Of a stretch of DNA of 64,000 nt, positions 32,603 to 45,300 are shown piece by piece; positions within the stretch are counted from its first letter, which is position 1, and the number at the start of each line of letters is the position of its first letter. The notes under the pieces are model-generated. The model did not search any database and had not been told where the DNA came from. It was given only the letters and a program-made list of their open reading frames with translations. The DNA comes from Drosophila pseudoobscura (lineage: Eukaryota; Arthropoda; Insecta; Diptera; Drosophilidae): the NCBI RefSeq assembly GCF_009870125.1, contig NC_046683.1, positions 20,903,001 to 20,967,000 on the forward strand. The letters run 5' to 3'. Both the position numbers and the translations under genes were made by a program.

Positions 32603-33960
32603 AAAATCAAGAAGCGAAAAGCACTAAATTGTGCAATCGATAGTTATACACAAAAAACATACATATACATATATATATATATATTTTGTACGCAGATTTT
32701 TAAGTTGCGGTCGCGCTTGACTATAATCTCACTGTAAAACGAAGGGCGCTAAAGTATTTTGTATTAATTTTGCATTCACCATATTTATATCATGTGTATA
32801 TGTACATGCATATGAATATCAATATATAGAACATAGATATACACGAAAACACACAGCCGCACATCTACTACGTGTGGCGAAACATCTGCAATGCAATTGC
32901 TCCCAAAATGCTCATCAAATCGACAAAAACAAACGCGAACACATTTCATATCACACTCCTAAAATCGAACATGAATAACAACTGTATTCCTACTATGTAT
33001 TTAGACATGACATGTCGATATTAACCATGGATTATTGCACTCTGTATTTGCATTTAGGTTAAGTATACACCCATCGCCTGATTCATCCGATCTAATGTAT
33101 GTTAGTCCATTTTTTGTCTGTTTATCGTCTTTATAGTCTCCAACACACAGCAGTAGCTGGCGCTGGCTGGACGCTGGCTCCCTCCGACAACCAGCCAGCT
33201 TCCAGCTCCGCTGCTGGCTCTGCTCTTCCGTATTAAGCGTTTCCTTTAGGTTATAGTTCTGCACGTCGTACTGTCGTCCTTTGATTTGCCCTCGAACTAT
33301 GGGCCCAGTCCCCTGCCCCCTGCATCCTATGCACAATCTTTGACTGCTCAAACTTGATCTTTGAAGTACTTGAAGCTCTTTAAAGTGATCCCTTCCTAGG
33401 TGGCATGGCCCGCCCATAGATCCGGGCAAGTTAAAGGACGAGTCAAGGGCCATGTGCACTCGAAAGTAAAAACAAAAAACCAAAATGTGAAATCTCTTTT
33501 TTATTATGTATATGAAATATTTTATCCCAACTTAATTCGCTATGACTTTATATTCTACAAGGTGCGTTCCTCACTAAACGGAACATTTAAAAAAAATAAA
33601 AGCAGCAAAAGTGTATTTTATTGCAGATAATTTATAATCCATTGATTTGTGTTCAATGGGGTCTTCTAGGGGATTTTCTTTTTCAAACGAGAACGCAAAA
33701 ATTTGTATTCTTATTCTTCAGTGGTCACATCTCCATACATATGTACATTGCACATATATCTACATACATCCATCTACATACATACATATATTGTTTACAT
33801 AAAGGTTCGGGATATTGTAAATTATGTATTAGTTCCTAAGAATTACTTTCGTTGTAGGGCGTTGTATAACGTTTCAGCAAGCTGTGGTCCGACAATGATT
33901 TTCTACCACTACAACACAAAACACCATAGCACAAAGTAATGGCACAAGCGACTTTTTTAT
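32540..33960 (+). other. Sep1 3' region and intergenic sequence
   Basis: Begins with TA-rich tracts (about 32570-32605 and 32660-32690) likely in the 3' UTR. No gene is supported up to the retrotransposon at 33.98 kb. ATT repeats at about 33955-33982 adjoin that element. Confidence 0.45.
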
Positions 33961-33984
33961 TTTTTTTATTATTATTATTATTGT

Positions 33985-36900
33985 AATCGGGCGGAGAGAA
34001 GAAAACTCATAACACCAGTTCATGGTGAGCCCCGCGGTTACCGGGGGGGCTGCTATGCAGAACGTTATTGCGGCTGGCAGACCCCTTGGGGCCGGCGACC
34101 CCTTGACAACCCCGGCATTTCAGGTGGATTTCCTGCTTCGAAAGATAGGCGTAGGTTCCAGGACAAGAGACGGGCGGCCTTCATTCTGGGCAACGATGAC
34201 CCGGTGTTCCTGGCGTCTGCCCAAGGCCAGCCCGCCAAAGCTGTCAAGGCCGCAGCCAAGGCCCCAAGCAAGCGGCAACGCTCGGCGGAAGATACCACCA
34301 CGTAAGTCCAACAGGCCAAGAGGACGAAAACCCTGAGCAACCGCTCGTTTGTCGAGGTGGCGAGGGGAAAACCCCTAATTGAAGTCATAGACAGGGAGTC
34401 ATGGAGGACCACCGCCCAAGTGTGAGGACGCCGGGTGGCACCAAGGCCGAGTGCCATCGCCTGCCACGATGCTCGCTCGGCGGTAGCATCGCTCAAGGAG
34501 GTCTACCCATGAGCCAAGCTGGAGGCCGTTAAATGGGAGGACTTCCCCAGCAAGCCGAGGGCCAGAGCTTGGGTCTCGGCGAAGCCTGCAGAGCCGGAAA
34601 AGATTCTCCGGATTCTGCAGGTCTGCAAGCCTCACCTTCCCACAGCCGATTGGCTGGTGGCCAAAGTAGAGGAGAGCAATGGACAGAGGCGCCAAGTCAT
34701 CCTCGACCTGAACGAGGAGTCGGTAAGACTTCTCCATGACACGGAGGGTACTACGGACTACGGCTACAAGGAGGTAGTCATAGTACCATAGAAGTCCGAC
34801 TGTAAGGGCATGCAACCGGAGTTCGAGCCAGACCTGGAGCCCCCGGAGATCCCTAGCATGGAGATCAAGCCTGCGGTGTCGGACGTAGCATCAGTGGTGT
34901 CGGATGACATCTTGGATGGTAACGTGTCTGACGTGAGCGATCTTACTAGGGATCTCAAGCACATCGGGGTCGGGGAGGAGCTGGACTCTTCGGAAAGCGA
35001 CCACGATAAAACAATGGTTGAGGTGAACCTCAGGAATGTCACTGATACTCCTGCAGATAAACCTCCACCATTATAAGGCAGCATGCGCTGCTCTCTTGCT
35101 CCACCTAGCCAAGGGTGGAGCCGACATAGTCCTCATTCAGGAGCCCTGGATCCTCGGAAACAGGGTCTCTGGTCTGAGGACTCCTAACTATAAGCTATGC
35201 GTAGCTGACACCGCAGGTAAAACCCGCACCTGACTTCTTGCAAAAAGAGATTTGCACTTATTTTTGTTCCCAAATTTCAGCAATAAAGACCAAACAGCAG
35301 TGAGCCTCGAAGGCCAGGGGCGCTCACTGAGGATCTGCTCCACGTACATGGGTCACGACCAACCCCGACCCCCTCCACATGCGCTCCGGGCGCCAATCGC
35401 AGTCATCAAGGCCAAGGACACCGGCCTAATCGTAGGGTGCGACGCCAACGCACATCACTGCCAGTGGGGAAGCACTGGCACTAACGAAAGGGGGTTAGTA
35501 CCTTTTCAATTATTTACTGACCACTCAGATGGTCCTATTAAATCGGGGGAGTGATCATTACCTTATTACCACCTTCATTATTAAAGACCGCCAGGAGGTC
35601 CTGGACCTTACACTTGCCTCTCATGAGATACATGGGAACATCGTATCCTGGAGGGTCCTGGAGAGCACTTCTTCTCGGACCACAGGTACGAGACAACAGC
35701 GAGACCAGCTCAATTCCGGAAACTCACGCGGAAAACTGGACTCGGTACTCAGACCACCTCTGTCGTGTTCTCCCTGAGACTCCACCTGAGGACGAGATTT
35801 CCAGGGGGGCCACGACTCATCTTGTAAAAACATTTACCGACGCCTGCAATGAGGCGCTCGTTAAATCTGGAAGAGGCCGGAAGAAACCTAAATGGTGGAC
35901 TCCTAATCTGGGGGAACTCCGGAAAGCCTCCCGGAGACTCCTTAACACAGCTACGGCTGAAAAGGTTGAGCAGAACTGGGCCGATTACAAGGCCAGCCTG
36001 TCAATTTACAATAAAGAACTGAGGAAAGCCAAACACGCCTCATGGCGTAAGTTCTGTTTGCGACATTAAGAATAACTCAGAAGCCTCGCGCTTGCGCAAA
36101 GTTCTCTCGAAAACTACACCCACTCTGGGCTACCTGAAGAATGCTGACCAATCATGGACAACGTCCAGCAATGAGTCGCTAAATCTTCTCCTTAACACCC
36201 ACTTTCCCGGCTGCGTTGAAAACAGACCACACTACATCGCGGCTCCTTCCGTTGCCTCAAGTGATATCACGAACCTTCTAAGCCAGGAGAACATTTCCTG
36301 GGCCATCAAAAGCTTCAAACCATACAAGTCTGCGGGGCCAGATGGCACTAACCCTGCCCAACTGATTCAGGCTGGACAAAAAGCCACTAATTGGCTCAAA
36401 AGGATATACGAGGGAATCTTTTCCCATAAATATCCCGGAACCTGGCTTCATACCAAAGTCGCCTTCATTCTTACCAGATTTGTCAGCAGAGGCACACCGC
36501 AGGGCGGAGTCCTCTCGCCCCTTCTATGGAACGTGGCAGTGCGAGCTGCGGGAGATAGACGGGGGCTGCCGCGTTGTGGCGTATGCGGACGATGTTTCCA
36601 TAGCATTCTCAGGTAAATTTCCGCACACGTTGTGTGAGTCTTTAGCAACAACGCCAAGTATCTTGGGCCAATTCTCGATAGAAAGCGCGACTGGAAATTA
36701 AGCATAGAGTATAGAGTAAAGAAGGCCACAGTGGCCCTCTATACATGCAGAAAAAACCATCGGACTAAAATGAGTTCGGTGGCTTTACACCGCCATCATG
36801 TTCTATGGAGTGGTGGTATGGCGTATGGCCTTAGACAAAAGAACATGTCTCAACAAACTCAGCAGAGTTCAACGCATGGCAGAGATATGCATAACTGGCG

Positions 36901-37629
36901 GGCTACGCACTACCCCAGGTGAAGCCCTCGATACCTGGCTCCTTCCCATAGACCTTATGGGAAAGAAGGTTGCAACACTCTTCCCCCTCAGAATGAGAAA
37001 AGCCAAACTGTGGAAAACGGACACGGAAAAACGAAAAAAAAGGACAGAATACTGTACCCCTAGTGATCACCTCTCGTCGGCTTTCCAGGTAGCAATCCCA
37101 TCCAGAGAGGACTGGGAGATGTGCGAACCGGGACCTGCAAATGCGGTCCACTTTTACACTGATGGCTCAAAGTTAGACGGCCGCGTGGGAGGCGAAGTCA
37201 ACTTTAGCGAGATAAACGTCAGTCATGGATTCAGGCTCCCGGATCACTGCAGTGTGTTCCAAGCGTAAAAATTTGTTCTGTAAAATATCGAGATCCATAT
37301 GGCCTCATCGATCGAAAAAGCGCTCGGCGGAGCTATATAGACTCAGTAGAGCACAATTCTCTGCAGTTACCCGAGTAATCACGGGACACTGGCAGATAGG
37401 CACTCACGCCTCTAGGCTGTCAATCCCTCACAATGACTTCTGCAGGAATTTTCGCGACGAGGAAGATGGGGAATCGCTCTCCCACTTCTTCTGTCATTGC
37501 CCGGCCCTTGGAAATCGTCGTCTTCGGTTTCTCGGGGCCCCTTTCCTCACGGTCATTTCGGACCTTTCCGAAATCAAACCTGGGACTTTGTCTAAATTCA
37601 TCCAAGCCTCCAGATGGGACTACCCCTAA
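33985..37629 (+). mobile_element. LOA-clade non-LTR retrotransposon (TRIM/Bilbo-like), inactive
   Basis: ORF1 remnants run from about 34100 to 35076, with a block of the kind LEAVKWEDFPSKPRARAW, LPTADWLVAK and VILDLNEESVR seen in ORF1 of LOA-type elements. ORF2 starts at about 35036, overlapping the ORF1 end by 41 bases. It shows an endonuclease part (GGADIVLIQEPWI, GCDANAHHCQWGS, LNRGSDH), a reverse transcriptase part (SAGPDGTNPAQLI, GTPQGGVLSPLLWN, VAYADDVSIAF) and an RNase H part (VHFYTDGSKLDGRVGG), then the C-terminal CHCPALGNRRLRFLGAPF. Frameshifts, stops and a deletion in the reverse transcriptase core before GTPQGG show it is dead. The presence of RNase H supports the LOA assignment. 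Confidence 0.75.
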
Positions 37630-39240
37630 CATAACCTAATGTAATTCTGTAATCTCTATACTTTTCATACATACCTCATATTTTAATTTGTCGACTATTT
37701 TGGAAACTGTTTGGAAACTGGACAGATAAAAAACCCCCACACTACTGAAGGAGATGTTGTGCTGGCTATGGCATCCTGTTCAGTGCAGAGCAAGCTGCTG
37801 CTGTTGCCTTGCTTAATGGGTCCTATGGAGCTTGCAGGTCGATAGCCAGACCGACTGTACCGAGCACTGCGGCCTGGGGACATCGCACGCCAACGCTGCG
37901 GTTTGACTTTTGAAAATTGTTGTCACTTTTTTAAATTTTGAGGTATAATTAAAGCTGTGTTACTCGAATAACCTAAAATAATTCGCGAATCTCAAAAGAT
38001 TTCTGTTTCCTGCAGAGTTTTAATAAATTCATCTGGGATTCGAGAATCTGTGGTATCGGATCGGAGAATGAATGGTCATTTAGGCTATTCCGGCTTTTGA
38101 CTCTGTCTCCCAATTCGTGAGAGCAATGTGAATATGAATGTTATCTCGATCAGGGTCCCTTCGAATTCCATTTTCACCACTAAACAGTTTGCCTGATATG
38201 GATGCAATCTGCTGGTGACTATGGTCTCTGATTCTTTGTATCTGCCCTGCAAATAAAATGGAGACTTTGTAAGATAATGCTCTACAAATGATAGATTGCG
38301 TAAAACAAAATTATTTATAAAGAAAGCACAAGTTAAATTGCCCTGATATGGGTGTCAAGTTTATGTTAATGCATCAATAAGTCATATATTTTTTTCCTTT
38401 TTGAATTAAGATTCGTTTTGTTGTATAAAAAGCCGTTTACTTATCTTGAGATATATTATTATCTGATTATCTTAAGAAATCTTGCGGTTTGTGAAAAGGG
38501 GAGCTCCAATTTATGTGATTTCATAAGTAAATCGGAAAACTTTTGTGAAAATGAAAGACGGAGCCTGGTATTGATAAGTTATTTTAATAAGCATTTGATA
38601 TACACCACTTATAATATATCCATATAAACTTATTTTTGCATGTGGTTGGGAACCCTTTTGCACAGGTTTAAATATATCGCACATTAACGGAACCGCTTTT
38701 CGCCAATGAAAATCGTAAAAAATGTTCATCAAAGCGATAAAAATCCATTTCGAAACAAGTTGCTGCAGCAACATGCGCCACATGACCATGTGCCCAGAAA
38801 ACGAGCATGGGCAACATTCTGCTTACCCTTGGAAGACGGATTATAGAGTTAAGGAAATTTTGGTCCTCCAAGGCTCCAATGAAGGCAGAAACTAGTCAGT
38901 CTCTGTTTTTAAGCTATCACAACAATATTTCAAACTTTATAGCTCTCTTATGGAGACCAAGAATAGGTATCGGGATATATAGAATATATACACAGGAAAC
39001 TAATCAAATGCATGATGCATGAATACGCCTAGAACATACATATCAATTTGAGAAATCTCTATTAATAACGCTTTATAGATAGCTAAAAACAGTTTAACAG
39101 TATCTTCATATTAAATTGACGAAATAGTGTTTACATATGTTCCCGTTGATAAGCAACAAGTCTTCCAATACCAGCCTTAAACCTTGTTTTAGTCAAAAAC
39201 AATAAATGGGAGTACTTAAAAGTAGTTAATCTTGTAGACA
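37630..39240. other. Intergenic, AT-rich, no gene seen
   Basis: The sequence after the retrotransposon tail is AT-rich and lacks coding signal on either strand. Short open frames at 38418-38627 and 38511-38789 (opposite strands) show no splice context and no family resemblance. Confidence 0.45.
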
Positions 39241-39249
39241 ATTTTTTTA

Positions 39250-39690
39250 TGAATGAGATAAAAATATGTGGGCAGAATTTTAGTTAGCCAGCAGTATTCA
39301 CCGGAATATCAAAATTGAGCAATACGAACGATCACTGACGTTTTATTGGTTTGACCGTTTTCGCTAACCTTTCTTTAGACAAAATCCAATAAGAGCAAGT
39401 ATTTAAATTAAACCAGTCAAATAGAAAATAGGTTCATTGATTGGATAACATTATGTGAGAACGATTAACCCATTGTAAACCAAGGAGGTATTTTAATATT
39501 CCACCGAAAATAATGAAAATATAATAATTTTAGCGCAGTTCAGGTGAAAGATATCGTGGTTTTTTTTAAATTCAGAGTAAAATTGCCATGGATCTAAAAG
39601 AAGAATTTATAATCAGTAATATTTTCGACCATTTACCTCAAGTCGTTGAACTGTTTAAATAGAAGGGGGTTAAGTGGGCTAAGTTCGTTT
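39250..39690. repeat. A/B dispersed repeat, copy upstream of waw
   Basis: Segment A occurs in degraded form at about 39258-39280 (GATAAAAATATGTGGGCAG) and again at about 39410-39455 (CCAGTCAAATAGAAAAT, TTGGATAACATTATGTG). Segment B (CCATTTACCTCAAGTCGTTG) is at about 39631-39650, followed by TTAAGTGGGCTAA. The order differs from the copy upstream of Sep1, as expected from a tandem unit sampled at different phases. Confidence 0.6.
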
Positions 39691-39693
39691 TCT

Positions 39694-39701
39694 TATCGAT
39701 A
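39694..39701. promoter_or_regulatory. DRE (TATCGATA) in promoter of waw
   Basis: Perfect DRE 75 bases upstream of the preferred waw start codon. Its position argues that the transcript starts close to or after it, so the in-frame ATG at 39703 would lie at or before the start site. Confidence 0.55.
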
Positions 39702-39768
39702 TATGAGACTGCTCACATGTTGTTCGGTAACATTGCCGGGCAAAGAAAAATGTGAATTTTGTACCACA

Positions 39769-41906
39769 ATGCACAAGACTCTTTCAATCCGCTGGTCCCT
39801 TATCCAAGCGGTGGGCGTTGTGCATTCCCATCCTGCCAGGCGGTGCAAAGGCACCGTCCATTGGCCATGGCAAGGATCCTACAGCTGGAACTGGAACAAG
39901 GGGCTCTCCACAACGAATTGGGTCAAGAACGCGGCGGAGGCATCGCAGTCGGAATCGAGTTCCGGTGCGGTTTCGGAGTTGTCTCAGGATTCACTATTGC
40001 GGGAGTTTGCTAAAATGCCAGTGGAGCGAATACGGAATTTCAGCATTATTGCACATGTGGACCACGGCAAGAGCACCCTGGCCGATCGCTTGCTGGAGCT
40101 GACAGGGGCCATTTCGAAGAATACCGGCCAACACCAGGTGCTGGACAGCTTGCAAGTCGAGCGGGAACGCGGCATCACAGTGAAGGCGCAAACGGCCTCT
40201 ATATACTACAAATATAAGGACGAGTTATACCTTCTGAACCTGATCGACACCCCCGGCCACGTGGACTTCTCCAATGAGGTGGGTGGGAGCAGCGGGTTCT
40301 TTGTCTGAATCAGTACTCATCCTGAATCGTTTCTTCTCCCAATTCTCGATGTACTTAGGTTTCCCGCTCGCTGGCAGCCTGTGATGGGGTTATCCTGCTG
40401 GTGGATGCGTGCCATGGCGTCCAGGCCCAAACCGTAGCCAACTATCACCTAGCCAAGCAGCGGAATCTGACCGTGGTGCCGGTGCTGAACAAGATCGACA
40501 TCAAACATGCCAATCCAGACAAGGTGTGCCACGACATGCAGCTGTTGTTCGGCATCGATCCCGACCAGGTACTCAAAGTGTCTGCCAAACTTGGAACAGG
40601 CGTTACCCAGGTCCTCGAGCGGGTTATTGAGGTTATACCTGCCCCCAGAGTGGAACGGAACAGTGCTTTCCGTGCCCTGATCTTCGACAGCTGGTTCGAC
40701 AAGTACCGCGGAGCTCTCAACCTCATCTACGTGCTCAACGGGAAGCTGGAGCAGGGCCAAGACATTCAGTCGTTGGCCACCAAGAAGGCCTATCCCGTGA
40801 AGAGTATCTCCGTGCTACGTCCGTTTGAGTGCGGCGTGGCTAGCCTGTCCGCCGGCCAGGTGGGGCTCATCGCCTGCAACATGCGCAACAGCAAGGAGTC
40901 GATTATCGGGGACACCATCCACCTGAAAAACCAGTCAGTCAGCGCAGCCGGCAGCTACCGGCCCCAGCAGCCGCTTGTCTTCGCCGGCGTCTTCCCCGTG
41001 GACCAGTCCAAGCACGTGGCCCTGCGCAGTGCCATTGAAAAAATGGTGCTGAACGACTCGGCGGTGACTGTGAAGGTGGACTCGAGCCCGGCACTGGGCC
41101 AAGGCTGGCGGCTGGGCTTTCTCGGCCTGTTGCACATGGAGGTCTTCTGCCAAAGACTAGAGCAGGAGCATGGCGCGGAGCCGATTATTACGGCTCCGTC
41201 TGTTACGTACCGGCTGGTGCTGGGCAACCCCAAGATGATCCGTCAGCAGGGCACGGACACCATGGACATATCAAATGCGGCGCTCTTCCCCGACCCCAGC
41301 AGCATCCGGGAGTATTACGAACCCCTGGTCATGGGCACCATCATCACGCCCACCGAGTACGTCGGCCAAATCATCGGCCTATGCGTGGAAAGACGCGGAC
41401 TGCAACAGAGCTCTGTGAACATTGATGAGGCGCGTATTCTGATGAAGTACGTCCTGCCGCTGAGCGAGATCATACTAGATTTCCACGATCGCCTCAAGTC
41501 GATCAGCTCCGGATACGCCAGCTTCAGCTACGAGGACCATGGCTATCACCTCACCCAGCTGGTCCGGCTGGACATCCACCTGAACGGGAAGCCCGTCGAC
41601 GAGCTTTGCCGCATCGTGCACAGCTCCAAGGCCACCGGCGTAGCCCGCCAAATGGTGCACAAGCTCAAGGATCTTATACCCAAGCAGATGGTTCAGATCG
41701 CGATTCAGGCCTGTGTCGGCAGCAAGGTGCTGGCCCGCGAGACTATCAAGGCTTACCGAAAGGACGTCACTGCCAAGCTCTACGGCGGCGATGTGACGCG
41801 TCGCATGAAGCTCCTGAAACAGCAGGCCGAGGGTAAAAAGAAGATGCGACTCTTCGCCAACATCCGTGTGCCCCACGAGACGTTCATCAATGTTCTGAAA
41901 CGCTAG
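39769..41906 (+). CDS. waw: waclaw: mitochondrial elongation factor 4 (GUF1/LepA)
   Basis: GTPase of the LepA/EF4 family acting on mitochondrial ribosomes, promoting back-translocation and fidelity. Two exons, 39769-40278 and 40359-41906, give 685 residues. The start chosen opens a basic, Arg-containing leader ([16 protein letters not shown]) suited to mitochondrial import. The in-frame ATG at 39703 touches the DRE and is less likely. GTPase motifs are intact: AHVDHGKS (about residue 95), [20 protein letters not shown] split just before the intron, and NKID. The second half holds the LepA hallmark domains, including [12 protein letters not shown] and the C-terminal block ending in [23 protein letters not shown]-type sequence (basic, substrate-mimic CTD). 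Confidence 0.94.
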
Positions 41907-41976
41907 GATCTGCATTTGGCACCCACCCACACCCACACCCACGCACAAACACACACACATGTACGATTAACAGGAA

Positions 41977-42377
41977 ATGGAAAAGATACGATGCGCTGGG
42001 ATCCTCATTTGGCTGCATTGTGCGTCAGCAGACATAAACTCATCGATTGACCCCAGCAGCCCCCATCCAAATGTGGGATTAACAGGAGAGAGGAGGAAGG
42101 ATATGGACCCGTTCTTGTTTGTGTGTGAGGTAAGTGCCACACTATCTCCCTCTCTCTCTCTCTCTCTCTTTCTTATCCCTTGAATGACGCTCCCAAGGCA
42201 TGGCGTGGGCAGCTTATCGTCAGCAAACCGGGTGGGGACCCCCAACCGAAAGCTGCTTCCACTCCAATCTCCGCCCCAGTGGTTTCCGTGGTAAAAGATA
42301 ACCTTTCATCATCGCATAAACATAGCAATATGTACATACATATGGATTACAAGCCAAAAGTGAGGAAATGGGCGTGA
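41977..42377 (+). CDS. Hypothetical small two-exon gene behind waw
   Basis: An ATG at 41977 opens 51 codons ending at a strong donor (GAG|GTAAGT, 42129/42130). A pyrimidine tract and an AAG acceptor at 42195-42197 would remove a 68-base intron in phase 0. The second exon (42198-42377) continues for 59 codons to TGA. The 110-residue product has a hydrophobic N-terminus (CAGILIWLHC) and a polar tail (SKPGGDPQPKAAS, YKPKVRKWA). It resembles no family I know. It could equally be part of the waw 3' UTR, in which case translation would need a dicistronic message. The AAG acceptor is weak evidence. Confidence 0.25.
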
Positions 42378-45300
42378 CCACATCCACGCCCCTATTTCAC
42401 AATGTTAATGAACTTAAGCTAGAGCTAGATAACTATTTGTGGTACTCATAGTTATTTGTAAATTTCTTTAGATTTCTGGGGATTGAGTGCTTTAATTCTT
42501 ATATTATTGTATCTGCCACACTTTAGCATGAACTCTGTTTCCACTCTAGTTCTGGTGGGAAGAATTTTCATTCTACATGGAAATAGTAGAATAGTAGAAA
42601 TATGATTACATTTTGTTATTCAAATGTATCTTTTGGTAACGATTAATTTAGCGATTAAAATACATTTGAAAGTTTCTGCTTGGGATGGTAACATTTTCCG
42701 ACTTTAGTTCACCCAGCTTTAAGGTGAAAAGTCGAAGGGTATTAGGAGCTTCGTAGCAGTTCACGGGAAAGCGTTGCGTTCTTGTTTGCTTTTACATTGC
42801 CCGCTAATGCCTTTTCGTATTATTTTTGTTGTTGTTTCTGTGGCACCCTCAATGAAAACAAAAAGAGGAAGAGGAATAGCAAGGCAAGGCACAAAAAAAT
42901 CGAATTTCCCTGACCCTGAAATGTGGCACAGAGACACACTGACGTACACTCGCGCAGTCAGAGAGCGCTAGATATTGTGCATAACGGTATCCTCCCGTCT
43001 CCCCAAACACAACTTGAGCACACACATACTGCCATACAAAAAATCTGTGTTCGAATGGAAATGCGTGTGTGTGTGTGAGATAGCAAGTTCTTGGTTCGCT
43101 TGTGTCTCGCTCCCGGCGAAAATGTTGTTGTTTATGAGAAAGATAGAGAGAACGAACGCCAGATTCGTACCGAACCGAACCTCCAAACCTGTGGGTGCGG
43201 GTGCGGGCGCTGGCGGTGTCGTTCATCTCTATGTATGTATGTGTGCGTGTTTGTGTTTATGTGACCTTGAAAAACAATAACATTGTTGTTGCTGCTGTTT
43301 CGCTGCTGGCTCTACTTTGCTATGGGTAACATGCAAATTGCAAATAAACCAAATCTGAGCAAAACTGTCAAATGGTTATGCAATAAACACGGGACAACGG
43401 AAGCTTAAAACTGGAAGGCTCAAGGGAGAACGAGGCAGACTGCAGCTTGTCGATCAGCTGTGGAAATGCCAACTTGTTGCAGTTCGAGATGATATGAGAG
43501 AGAGAGTGCAAGTGGGAGAGTGATAGTGACAGGGACTCTGACGGTGACGGTGACTGTGCTGCAGCAGCCTCCCACTCTTTCTCTTTCGCACCCTCCTTCT
43601 CCCCTTCCAGGAATCACTTGCACTTTGTTTCCACCTCCTGCTCTTCAAAGAGCAGAGAAGGAGACGACAACAAGAGTGCGCTGAAAAACAGCTGAGTCTG
43701 GCCTCCATGCCCAAGTGCAAGAGAGATCGCAAGAGTTGGTGCTCTCTCTGTGTTCAGCGGTTATTTTGTGCATATGTAAATGTGGGGAACGGAACGACCA
43801 GGAGGAGCACAAGACACACACAAGCAAGCATATGCAGAAAGGGAAAAAGATAGAAAAAGTCCGTGTCCGTGTCGCCTCTGCTGCTGCGCGCAATTGAACT
43901 CACAGAGCAGCAGCAAGCAGCAGCGACGCGACTTCGTCTCGACACATCGACATCGTCGTCGTAGTCCGCCGTCGCCGTCGCTATCGTTGTCGTTGCTCTG
44001 CCGCACACAAAACACAAAAACACAGTCAGTTTTCATTCTCATTTGACATCATCAACATTGAAATTAAATTAAATAAGAGCAGAGCGGCCGAGCACTGTGA
44101 CTGCGAGTGCAATTCGATTTCTTCGATTCAAGTAAATACTTTAGTTGAGACTATTTCAGGCGGGGCTTCATTAATGCCCCTTGCAGGTGCATCAGTTTTC
44201 ATTTAGGAAATGGATAAATAAAATTCCGCTATGCCATTTCCTCCACAACACTTTTTTGCAAAATAGTCGACGCGCACAAAATAACAAACGTCATCAGCTG
44301 TTTCTTTAACTGCGAGTGTGTGCGAGCGTATGGCTGTGTGCAAGAGTGTGTACGTGCGGTAGCGAGTCTGTTAGTGTGTTTGGGTTTTGTACACTTTTCG
44401 TTGTTGTTTTTTCGTCGAAATGAAAAAAGTGGACAAATAGAAAAAAACAAAAATTGATTGCATCTAAACCTAACCTAGAAACGGAATTGAAAACGAGAAT
44501 TGGTTGTTTGAAGGTTATGGCGATGCCATTGCCTCGACCACCCTGCGACCCCACCACCAGCCGTCTCAATGGCTTGGCCTTGACCGTGTGTGTGTGTTTG
44601 TGTTTCAGTATGCGTATGCCTGTGTGTGTGAATTTCTGTGAGACGGTCAGCAACAGCGACAAAAGCAACGGTAGCCAACAGCTGACAGCTGCAGTTGGAT
44701 TTTTGCTCTAAGTGGCAGCCCGGAAGATCCTCCCACCGCTCCAAAACCACACTCCACACCCTGTCAAACTGTTACGGAAGGAAAATTACAAGAAAAAGGG
44801 AACAGTTAAGCCCTGTGCGTTGAATGCAAGCAGTAGAAGCAGTAGAAAAGCGCAATCAAGTTCAAATCAAAATGCAAAAGAGAGAGAAAAGGCGAACGGC
44901 ATCGCACGCACGCACACTTGCAAACTCATGAACCTGCGCGCATTCGCACTCTCGCTCCCTCATACCTATACAACGATGGCAATCGCACAGCTGTACACGT
45001 AGCCAGTGTTCATCGCGAGAGTGTTTTGTTGTTTTCTTTTTTTGTTTTACTTTTTGTTTTCTTTATTTTGTTGTTTTGTTGTCAGATAATTGTGCAATCC
45101 AATCGAAGAAAGTTGATGAAAGAAAGAAAAATGGTAGACCAAGTAAAATATTAATATTGAATCGAGCAGTGAAACACGAAATGGCATATGTACGTACATA
45201 TGTATAAAAATTGTGTGAAATTAGCAGATGGTGTGCGTGAGAGAAGAAGGAGGAACTTCGAAAGAATTCAGTTATTTTTCACTAAGATTGCTAACCTGGC

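Noticed and set aside
44454-44711. 85-codon frame upstream of bbx
   Set aside because: Low-complexity (GT)n-derived sequence with an equally long antisense frame and no splice or family support.
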